From JBJXHB01 sp046160725 (GTDB taxonomy: Bacteria; Pseudomonadota; Gammaproteobacteria; Burkholderiales; Burkholderiaceae_C): DNA of 15,693 nt. A program made the translations under genes and the position numbers. Positions 7,861 to 15,693 of the stretch are shown here, in pieces. Location: NCBI GenBank assembly GCA_046160725.1, contig JBJXHB010000518.1:1-15693 (forward strand), in the 5' to 3' direction. Numbering within the stretch: the stretch's first letter is position 1; each line of letters begins with the position of its first letter. Under the pieces are notes generated by a model that did no database searches, was not told the origin of the DNA, and saw only the letters and a program-made list of their open reading frames with translations.

Positions 7861-7918
7861 GCGGCTCCTTTGCCACAAGAGTGGCACCCGGAAGCAGGTG
7901 CCACATGACCAGAGCCGC
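7861..7918 (-). promoter_or_regulatory. Structured ftsH leader with alternative hairpins over the ribosome site
   Basis: In the ftsH 5' leader, GCGGCTC (7918-7912) is perfectly complementary to GAGCCGC (7867-7861), which includes the GAG of the Shine-Dalgarno AAAGGAG; a T-G wobble extends it by one. This outer stem encloses a perfect 8-bp hairpin, GTGGCACC (7904-7897) with GGTGCCAC (7888-7881). The same 3' arm can instead pair its TGCCAC (7886-7881) with GTGGCA (7876-7871), a 6-bp stem with TCTT loop that ends at the first A of the ribosome site and leaves the rest free. Two exclusive folds, one masking translation start, resemble an RNA thermometer or switch. The pairing is seen; the function is inferred. 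Confidence 0.5.
7865..7871 (-). promoter_or_regulatory. Ribosome binding site fixing the GTG start of ftsH
   Basis: AAAGGAG ends five nt before GTG at 7859. It is the best Shine-Dalgarno in the window and is the reason for preferring the GTG over the upstream in-frame ATG at 7904, which would add 15 residues not expected before the N-terminal membrane anchor. Confidence 0.85.
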
Positions 7919-7942
7919 TGCCGTTGCAGTTGCCCAGCCGGG

Positions 7943-7970
7943 AGATGGGGACGATTCTAGGAGGCTCAAG
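7943..7970 (-). promoter_or_regulatory. Sigma-32 (RpoH) heat-shock promoter of ftsH
   Basis: Reading toward ftsH: CTTGAG (7970-7965), a 14-bp spacer, then CCCCATCT (7950-7943). The known sigma-32 consensus is CTTGAA, 13-15 bp, CCCCATNT; only one base differs. It lies just after the rlmE stop, predicting a transcript start near 7936 and a leader of about 77 nt. In E. coli the rlmE-ftsH operon is also heat-induced; here the promoter is placed between the two genes so that ftsH can be raised without rlmE. Confidence 0.85.
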
Positions 7971-7984
7971 ATGCCCCTTTGCGC

Positions 7985-8632
7985 CTAACTGCGCTTGAGA
8001 TGCCGCCCGATCATGAAGGTTTCAGCGCTCTTGTCCCGTGACGCTTTCGGCTTCAAGGGCTTGACGAGTTGGAAAACCGACTTGAAACGTTGCACCGACT
8101 GGGCAAATCCGCTGCCATGGAACATCTTCGTGACCAGGGCGCCATCGGGCTTGAGGTGCGCGGCCGAAAAGTCCAGTGCCAGATCGACCAGATGGGCCAT
8201 GCGCGCCGCATCGGAAGACTCGATGCCGGACAGGTTGGGTGCCATATCCGACACCACGACATCGACCCGGCGGCCGGCCAGCACGGCGGTCAGGGCCTCC
8301 AGCGTGGCGTCCTCCCGAAAGTCGCCCAGCAGGAACTGCACGTTCGCCACCGGCTCCATCGGCAGCAGGTCCAGTGCAATGACCGTGCCGTCGATGCCAT
8401 CGCCCTTGGCGAACCGGCGCCGCACATACTGGCTCCAGGCCCCTGGCGCCGACCCAAGGTCGACCACGACCTGGCCGGGATGCAGCAGGTGCAGGCTGTC
8501 GTCGATCTCCTTCAGCTTGTAGGCGGCACGCGCCCGGTAGCCCTCCTTGGCCGCCAGCTTGACGTAGGGGTCGTTGACGTGGGACTGCAGCCAAGCCTTG
8601 TCAACCTTCTTGCTGCGGGTACGGACCTTCAT
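7985..8632 (-). CDS. rlmE: RlmE, 23S rRNA 2'-O-methyltransferase (FtsJ/RrmJ)
   Basis: Methylates the 2'-OH of U2552 (E. coli numbering) in the 23S rRNA A-loop, a late step of 50S assembly, using S-adenosylmethionine. The 215-residue protein has the SAM motif DLGSAPGAWSQ (58-68) and the K-D-K-E catalytic tetrad at K39, D129, K169 and E204, matching K38, D124, K164 and E199 of the E. coli enzyme. The start ATG at 8632 gives MKVRTRSKKVDKAWLQ, the usual N-terminus; longer in-frame starts would run across yhbY and add an unrelated basic stretch. No clear Shine-Dalgarno precedes it. It diverges from yhbY with about 20 bp between start codons and precedes ftsH by 125 bp. Confidence 0.96.
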   Translation of the reverse strand: MKVRTRSKKVDKAWLQSHVNDPYVKLAAKEGYRARAAYKLKEIDDSLHLLHPGQVVVDLGSAPGAWSQYVRRRFAKGDGIDGTVIALDLLPMEPVANVQFLLGDFREDATLEALTAVLAGRRVDVVVSDMAPNLSGIESSDAARMAHLVDLALDFSAAHLKPDGALVTKMFHGSGFAQSVQRFKSVFQLVKPLKPKASRDKSAETFMIGRHLKRS

Positions 8633-8643
8633 CAGGTGGGACT

Positions 8644-8649
8644 GATAAT
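8644..8649. promoter_or_regulatory. Possible shared -10 element between rlmE and yhbY
   Basis: GATAAT on the plus strand (5 of 6 to TATAAT) is placed so that +1 would fall on the A of the yhbY ATG at 8656. On the minus strand the overlapping CATTAT (8650-8645) is a weaker -10 facing rlmE. No good -35 is visible for either. With about 20 bp between the genes, promoters must lie here or inside the opposing gene. Confidence 0.3.
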
Positions 8650-8655
8650 GCAGTG

Positions 8656-9132
8656 ATGCCTGCACTCGTATTGTCCCCCGCCCAACGCAAAGCCAAACGC
8701 GGCGAAGCGCATCACCTGACCCCGGTTGCGATGATCGGGTCCGGCGGCATGACCGATGCGGTGGTGCGCGAGGTGGATGCGGCACTCAATGCCCACAGCC
8801 TGATCAAGGTCCGGGTACTGAGCGACGACCGGGCCGAGCGCGAAACCATGCTGGCCGCCTTGAGCGACCGTCTCGGCGCGGCGCCGGTGCAGCACCTGGG
8901 CAAGATGCTGCTGCTGTGGCGCCCGCTGCCGGCCAAGGCCGAAGCGCCGCGCGAAGAGCGCAAGCCAGGCCCGCGGGTGGTCAAGATCGTCAAGTTCGGC
9001 AAGAACGCCACCCACCGGCCCCAGGTCACGAAGGTCCGCGTCATGGGCAACGAGCGCGTGACGGACGGCGGCCTTGTCAAGCGCGCCAAGGTGCGGCACG
9101 CCAGCGTCAAGAAGCAGTCGCAGGACCGCTGA
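8656..9132 (+). CDS. yhbY: YhbY-family CRM-domain RNA-binding protein
   Basis: CRM (chloroplast RNA splicing and ribosome maturation) domain protein; YhbY associates with pre-50S ribosomal particles in E. coli. From ATG at 8656 it has 158 residues; a GTG directly before it (8653) is the alternative. The CRM fold spans about 4-95: LSPAQRKAKRGEAHHLTPVA, then GSGGMTDAVVREVDAAL (the GxxGxT RNA-binding loop and helix), and GKMLLLWRP closing the domain. E. coli YhbY is about 97 residues, so the last 60 are an extra basic tail (KIVKFGKNATHRPQ to VKKQSQDR). No clear Shine-Dalgarno is seen. It diverges from rlmE, another 50S-maturation gene, and converges on greA with 15 bp between stops. Confidence 0.9.
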   Translation: MPALVLSPAQRKAKRGEAHHLTPVAMIGSGGMTDAVVREVDAALNAHSLIKVRVLSDDRAERETMLAALSDRLGAAPVQHLGKMLLLWRPLPAKAEAPREERKPGPRVVKIVKFGKNATHRPQVTKVRVMGNERVTDGGLVKRAKVRHASVKKQSQDR

Positions 9133-9139
9133 GCGGGCC
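9123..9139. terminator. Weak hairpin in the yhbY/greA convergent gap
   Basis: GGACCGC (9123-9129) and GCGGGCC (9133-9139) pair over seven bases with one mismatch, the loop being part of the yhbY stop region. The stops of yhbY and greA are only 15 bp apart, so some bidirectional 3' end signal is expected, but no T-run follows on either strand. Tentative. Confidence 0.25.
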
Positions 9140-9147
9140 CTGGCCGG

Positions 9148-9624
9148 TCAGATGTACCGGACGTCGACGATCTCGTAGTACTTTCGCCCGCCGGGCGCCT
9201 GGACTTCGACATTCTCGCCAGCTTCCTTGCCGATCATGGCGCGTGCGATCGGCGAGGAGATGGAGACCAGGCCAAGCTTCAGGTCGGCCTCGTCGTCACC
9301 CACAATTTGATAGGTCACCTCCTGGCCGGACGCGGCTTCGGCCAGGTCGACGGTCGCACCAAAGACCACCTTGCCGCCTGCGTTGAGGCTCGACGGGTCG
9401 ATGACCTGGGCGGCCGCAAGCTTGCTCTCCAGGTCCTTAATCCGACCCTCGATGAAGCCCTGCTTGTCCTTGGCTGCGTCGTACTCCGCGTTCTCCGACA
9501 GGTCGCCTTGTGCGCGTGCCTCCGAGATGGCCTGGATGACGGCATGCCGCTCAACGGTCTTGAGACGATGCAGTTCCTCCCGGAGCAGGTCGGCGCCGCG
9601 CTTGGTAAGGGGAATGGTGGCCAT
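9148..9624 (-). CDS. greA: GreA, transcript cleavage / elongation factor
   Basis: Enters the RNA polymerase secondary channel and promotes cleavage of backtracked RNA, rescuing stalled complexes. The 158-residue length matches E. coli GreA. The N-terminal coiled coil (about 6-75) carries at its tip GDLSENAEYDAAK with the catalytic acids D41 and E44, identical in number to E. coli. The C-terminal FKBP-like domain has the typical VGDDEAD, ISSPIARAMIGKEAGE and PGGRKYYEIVDVRY. ATG at 9624 is the family start; its Shine-Dalgarno is weak (GGA). It follows carB by 93 bp that contain a very stable hairpin, so expression is probably at least partly separated from carAB. Convergent with yhbY. Confidence 0.97.
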   Translation of the reverse strand: MATIPLTKRGADLLREELHRLKTVERHAVIQAISEARAQGDLSENAEYDAAKDKQGFIEGRIKDLESKLAAAQVIDPSSLNAGGKVVFGATVDLAEAASGQEVTYQIVGDDEADLKLGLVSISSPIARAMIGKEAGENVEVQAPGGRKYYEIVDVRYI

Positions 9625-9652
9625 GGCAATCCAATCGGGACATCAAACGCAA

Positions 9653-9693
9653 CCGCCGCCTTCAAGGCCCGGATACGGGCCAAGAGGCGGCGG
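9653..9693 (-). terminator. Very stable nested hairpin between carB and greA
   Basis: Outer arms CCGCCGCC (9653-9660) and GGCGGCGG (9686-9693) are perfect complements, as are inner arms GGCCCG (9666-9671) and CGGGCC (9676-9681) around a four-base loop. In the minus direction the structure is followed by TTGCGTTTG, a poor but real T-rich stretch. It could terminate carAB transcripts or act as an attenuator in the greA leader, since it ends 28 bp before the greA ATG. Confidence 0.6.
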
Positions 9694-9704
9694 GGAAGGA
9701 ACGA

Positions 9705-9710
9705 ATTCTA
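9705..9710 (-). promoter_or_regulatory. Possible -10 element for greA
   Basis: TAGAAT (5 of 6 to TATAAT) faces greA just upstream of the 9653-9693 hairpin and would start RNA near 9698, so the hairpin would form the first 40 nt of the leader. No convincing -35 is found at 16-18 bp. Suggestive only. Confidence 0.3.
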
Positions 9711-9717
9711 GGACAGC

Positions 9718-12976
<3,259 letters not shown>

Positions 12977-12984
<8 letters not shown>

Positions 12985-14125
12985 GTGCCTTCTCCATCAG
13001 CGCCGTGAAGCGGTCGAACAGGTAGCCGATGTCATGTGGCCCGGGCGAGGCCTCTGGATGGCCCTGGAAGCACAGCGCTGGCCGATCCGTGCGCTGCAGG
13101 CCCTGCAGCGTGCCGTCGAAGAGGCTGACATGGGTCGGCCGCAGGTGGGCGGGCAGCGACGCCTCATCCACCGCGAAGCCGTGGTCCTGACTGGTGATGG
13201 ACACCCGCCCGGAATCCAGGTCCTTGACCGGGTGGTTGGCGCCGTGGTGGCCGAACTTCATCTTGAAGGTACGAGCGCCCGAGGCCAGCGCCATGATCTG
13301 GTGGCCCAGGCATATGCCGAAGGTGGGTATCCCAGCGTTGATCAGTTCGCGCACCGCCGTGATGGCGTAGTCGCAGGGCTCAGGGTCACCTGGGCCGTTG
13401 CTCAGGAAGACGCCGTCCGGACGCAGGGTGCGTACGTCGGCCGCGGTCGTTTTTGCAGGCACAACCGTCAGCCGGCAACCGCGGCTGACCAGCATGCGCA
13501 GAATGTTGCGCTTGACGCCAAAGTCATAGGCGACGACATGGAAGCGCGGCGCCGGAGCTGTTGTCCAGCCTTGGCCAAGCCGCCATTCGCCCTCGGTCCA
13601 GTCATGCGCATGCTCGGTGCTGACAACCCGCGCCAGGTCCAGGCCGATCATGCTGGCCGCGCCGCGGGCCGACGCCAACGCCTGCGCCGATGCGCCAGCC
13701 GCATCGCCGCTGTACGTGGTGATGCAGCCGTTCTGGGCGCCCGTGGTACGCAGCCGGCGGGTCAGGCGACGGGTGTCGATGCCCGCGATGCCGACCACAC
13801 CCTCGTCGCGCAGGTAGGCCGACAGTTCCCCGGTCTGGCGGAAGTTGGACGACCGAAGCGGCAAATCCTTGATGACCAGACCAGCGGCGTGGATGCGATC
13901 AGATTCGACATCCTCCCGGTTGACGCCATAGTTGCCGATGTGCGGATACGTCAATGTGACGATCTGGCGGCAATAGCTCGGATCGGTCAGGATTTCCTGA
14001 TAGCCCGTCATGGCGGTGTTGAACACCACCTCGCCTTGGGAGGAGCCGTCGGCGCCGATGGCATGGCCGTGGAAAAGCGAGCCGTCGGCCAGGGCCAGCA
14101 CGGCAGGTTGCAGGTCGGGAAGCAA
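12977..14125 (-). CDS. carA: CarA, carbamoyl phosphate synthetase small (glutaminase) subunit
   Basis: Hydrolyses glutamine and passes ammonia to CarB. The 382-residue protein has the N-terminal CPSase domain (GEVVFNTAMTGYQEILTDPSY, 31-51, is diagnostic) and a class I glutamine amidotransferase domain from about 195. The nucleophile is C272 in GICLGHQ, with H356 and E358 in FQGHPEASPGP completing the triad. The start is TTG at 14125, giving MLPDLQPAVLALADG, the usual family N-terminus; GGAG lies 6 nt upstream. No ATG fits. It overlaps carB by 8 nt. The leader upstream holds a perfect TATAAT and a strong hairpin, so carAB probably starts from its own promoter. Confidence 0.97.
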
Positions 14126-14160
14126 GAGGAACTCCGGTCTGCGCGCCCCGGCGTTGCCCG

Positions 14161-14184
14161 GCGCCAGCCCGGAGGGGCCGGCGC
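14161..14184 (-). promoter_or_regulatory. Stable hairpin in the carA leader
   Basis: GCGCCGGCCC and GGGCTGGCGC (minus strand 14184-14175 and 14170-14161) form a 10-bp stem with one G-T pair around a CTCC loop. It lies between the candidate promoter and the ribosome site of carA. The 3' arm can alternatively pair with GGCGC just downstream, so two folds compete. No T-run follows. It may regulate carAB expression, but in such GC-rich DNA chance is a serious alternative. Confidence 0.4.
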
Positions 14185-14250
14185 GGCGATTGCGGGTGGA
14201 AACCGGTACGAAAGCTTCGCTGAGGCGGCTGGGTGCAGGTAAACCGCGGA

Positions 14251-14256
14251 ATTATA
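14251..14256 (-). promoter_or_regulatory. Candidate carA -10 element
   Basis: A perfect TATAAT faces carA 125 bp before its start and would begin RNA near 14244, giving a leader of about 119 nt. The 16-18 bp spaced positions hold no -35 match (GC-rich), and there is no TGn extension, so an activator or a weak promoter would be needed. Confidence 0.4.
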
Positions 14257-14258
14257 GG

Positions 14259-14277
14259 GGCGGCCTCAGGTGCCGCC
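14259..14277 (-). terminator. Hairpin after the GlcG-like gene
   Basis: GGCGGC (14259-14264) and GCCGCC (14272-14277) form a perfect 6-bp stem with a 7-base loop, 20 bp beyond the stop of the GlcG-like gene and directly before the carA TATAAT. It could end the upstream message, but the following CCCTATAATT is only partly T-rich. Confidence 0.35.
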
Positions 14278-14297
14278 GGCTCAGCGCTATGGCGATG

Positions 14298-14705
14298 TCA
14301 ACTGATCAAAACGGCGATGCCCGCCCTTGCCACCTGGGCGTCTTCCGTGGACTTCACACCGCTGACCCCGACCGCACCGACGACCTGCCCATCGTGCAGG
14401 ATCGGCACACCGCCTTCCAGCATCCCGCTCAGCTCCGGCGCACTGAGAAACGACACCCGACCCTGGTTGATCATCTCCTCGTACAGCCGGCTCTCGCGTC
14501 GGCCCAGCGCAGCGGTCCGCGCCTTGGCGGGTGCGATGTGGCTGGCAATCGGCGCGGCGCCATCCAGGCGCTGGAGCCACAGCAGGTGCCCTCCGTCATC
14601 GACCACGGCGATGGCCACTGCCCAACCCTGGCGCTGGGCCTCGGAAGCCGCGGCGTCACCGATCCGGCGCGCATCGTCATGGGTCAGCATGGGCTTGGTC
14701 TTCAA
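14298..14705 (-). CDS. GlcG/HbpS-family heme-binding-like protein
   Basis: Small protein of the GlcG/HbpS (DUF336) family. Members include the Streptomyces heme-sensing HbpS and the GlcG protein encoded with glycolate oxidase genes; the role of most is unknown, and nothing here shows a substrate. The 135 residues show the family pattern GWAVAIAVVDDGGHLLWLQRLDGA (27-50), PIASHIAPAKARTAA (52-66), the GGVPI turn near 98-102, and VGAVGVSGVKSTEDAQVARAG near the C-terminus. The start is taken as TTG at 14705 (LKTKPMLTHDD): GGAG lies 6 nt before it and this N-terminus fits relatives; ATG at 14690 is the alternative, 5 codons shorter. No signal peptide is seen. It diverges from the Bax-inhibitor-like gene and lies 172 bp upstream of carA. 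Confidence 0.85.
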   Translation of the reverse strand: MKTKPMLTHDDARRIGDAAASEAQRQGWAVAIAVVDDGGHLLWLQRLDGAAPIASHIAPAKARTAALGRRESRLYEEMINQGRVSFLSAPELSGMLEGGVPILHDGQVVGAVGVSGVKSTEDAQVARAGIAVLIS

Positions 14706-14873
14706 TCCGGTCTCCGGCTCGTGAGTGGCCGCGGATCATACGCAGCCGCCAACGCTATCGGTTGCCTCGATACCGGCCCATCGGAAGGTCTCGTGCCTGC
14801 CCTTGATACGGCACTGACATTCGATGCGAACTAAACTCTCGCCCGCAGGTCGAACCCTGCGTCCATCCACTCT

Positions 14874-14879
14874 GGAGGT
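14874..14879 (+). promoter_or_regulatory. Ribosome binding site of the Bax-inhibitor-like gene
   Basis: GGAGGT precedes the ATG at 14888 by about 8 nt and supports that start. The rest of the divergent gap (14706-14873) holds only loose promoter resemblances: TATGAT at 14740-14735 facing the GlcG-like gene, and TAAACT at 14832-14837 facing right, neither with a proper -35. Confidence 0.7.
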
Positions 14880-14887
14880 ATCCCCTT

Positions 14888-15583
14888 ATGAACGAAAGCC
14901 TGCAAACCAATACCGGCCATGCTGGTTTCGGGTCGCTGGCCGCCGATCGCAACCGCGTGTTGCGCAACACCTACTGGCTGCTGGCACTGTCCATGGTGCC
15001 GACGGTGCTGGGCGCCTGGGTCGGCGTGTCGACCGGTGTGGTCAGCGCCATGGGGCCGGTGGTCAGCCTGGTGGTCTTCCTGGCGGGCGCCTTCGGCTTC
15101 ATGTACGCCATCGAGAAGACCAAGCACAGCTCGACCGGCGTCCTGTTGCTGCTGGCGTTCACGTTCTTCATGGGCCTGATGCTGTCGCGCCTGGTCGGCG
15201 CGGTGCTGGGCTTCCGCAACGGTGGCTCGCTGGTCATGACAGCCTTCGGCGGCACAGCGGTGGTCTTTCTGGCCATGGCCACCTTGGCCAGCGTGATCAA
15301 GCGCGACCTGTCCGGCATGGGCAAGTTCCTGTTCGTCGGCGCGATCATCCTGTTGATCGCCGGCATCGTGAACGTGTTCCTGCAGTCGACCGCGATGATG
15401 GCGACGCTGGCCACCCTGGCCATCGTGATCTTCTCCGCCTTCATGCTGTACGACATCAAGCGTGTCATCGACGGCGGTGAGACGAACTACGTCAGCGCGA
15501 CGCTGGCCATCTACCTGGACATCTACAACGTGTTCCAGAGCCTGCTGGCGCTGCTGGGCATCTTTGGCGGCGAGCGCGACTGA
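14888..15583 (+). CDS. Bax inhibitor-1 / YccA-family inner-membrane protein
   Basis: Seven-span membrane protein of the Bax inhibitor-1 (TMBIM) family. Bacterial members include YccA, a substrate and modulator of FtsH in E. coli, and the calcium-leak protein BsYetJ. The 231-residue sequence has a soluble N-terminus (1-27) and hydrophobic segments at about 29-48, 52-74, 82-108, 113-136, 146-165, 170-188 and 202-225. The diagnostic C-terminal stretch runs FMLYDIKRVIDGGE then IYLDIYNVFQSLLALLG, with acidic residues D189, D195 and D211 in the positions that form the pH/ion-sensing pair in this family. The ATG at 14888 has GGAGGT upstream. It is a single-gene unit closed by an intrinsic terminator. 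Whether it acts on FtsH here is unproven. Confidence 0.92.
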   Translation: MNESLQTNTGHAGFGSLAADRNRVLRNTYWLLALSMVPTVLGAWVGVSTGVVSAMGPVVSLVVFLAGAFGFMYAIEKTKHSSTGVLLLLAFTFFMGLMLSRLVGAVLGFRNGGSLVMTAFGGTAVVFLAMATLASVIKRDLSGMGKFLFVGAIILLIAGIVNVFLQSTAMMATLATLAIVIFSAFMLYDIKRVIDGGETNYVSATLAIYLDIYNVFQSLLALLGIFGGERD

Positions 15584-15609
15584 TCCAGCCGGCTCCTAAC
15601 CGCAGAAAT

Positions 15610-15632
15610 CCCCGCTTCGGCGGGGCTTTTTT
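15610..15632 (+). terminator. Intrinsic terminator of the Bax-inhibitor-like gene
   Basis: CCCCGC, TTCG loop, GCGGGG, then C and six T (15627-15632): a textbook Rho-independent terminator 27 bp after the stop codon. The remaining 61 bp to the window end show no gene or recognisable signal. Confidence 0.95.
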
Positions 15633-15693
15633 CATGGCGAAACGACGGCTGTAGCAGATATTCGCCGGACCACCTAAACGAACCCGGCAGGAC

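Noticed and set aside
5634..7988. A 784-codon open frame on the plus strand, antisense to glmM and ftsH
   Set aside because: Both opposite genes are unmistakable and fully conserved; long stop-free antisense frames are common where third positions are G/C. The translation is rich in His, Gln, Arg and Asp with no recognisable domain.
14296..14301. A perfect TTGACA on the minus strand as the carA -35
   Set aside because: It lies 39 bp from the TATAAT, far beyond 16-18 bp, and overlaps the end of the GlcG-like gene; no -10 sits at the right distance.
14756..14772. Inverted repeat TATCG-N7-CGATA in the divergent gap as an operator
   Set aside because: Five-base arms are too short to separate from chance and no matching regulator gene is adjacent.

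Overview
The window is a 15.7 kb piece of GC-rich chromosome, most likely from a betaproteobacterium of the order Burkholderiales. The basis is the high G/C at third codon positions, the protein sequences, and the chromosomal core order carA-carB-greA / yhbY / rlmE-ftsH-glmM next to a phosphate-transport operon. I see no mobile element, CRISPR array, tRNA or rRNA. It is a core housekeeping region, and no exotic new gene system stands out. The interest lies in the control regions between the genes.

Layout, read right to left because most genes lie on the minus strand. A small GlcG/HbpS-family gene (14705-14298) precedes carA (14125) and carB (to 9718), the two subunits of carbamoyl phosphate synthetase, then greA (9624-9148), a transcript-cleavage factor. 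yhbY (8656-9132) is the only plus-strand gene inside the block; it converges on greA and diverges from rlmE. Then come rlmE (8632-7985, 23S rRNA methyltransferase), ftsH (7859-5958, membrane AAA+ protease), glmM (5942-4611, phosphoglucosamine mutase), and pstS-pstC-pstA-pstB-phoU (4450 to the left edge, where phoU is cut). At the right end a plus-strand Bax-inhibitor-1/YccA-type membrane protein gene (14888-15583) ends in a textbook intrinsic terminator.

Regulation that can be read directly: a near-consensus heat-shock (sigma-32) promoter sits in front of ftsH, followed by a leader that can fold into two competing structures, one of which pairs with the ribosome binding site. Two pairs of 11-bp-spaced Pho boxes sit in front of pstS. 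Strong hairpins lie between glmM and pstS, between pstS and pstC, between carB and greA, and in the carA leader. Three genes (glmM, carA and the GlcG-like gene) appear to start with TTG, and ftsH starts with GTG.

How the genes fit together: rlmE and ftsH form a heat-shock/quality-control pair, glmM makes a cell-wall precursor, and pst-phoU is a phosphate-starvation unit with its own PhoB-type control. carAB supplies carbamoyl phosphate for arginine and pyrimidines. folP, which commonly lies between ftsH and glmM in proteobacteria, is absent from that position.
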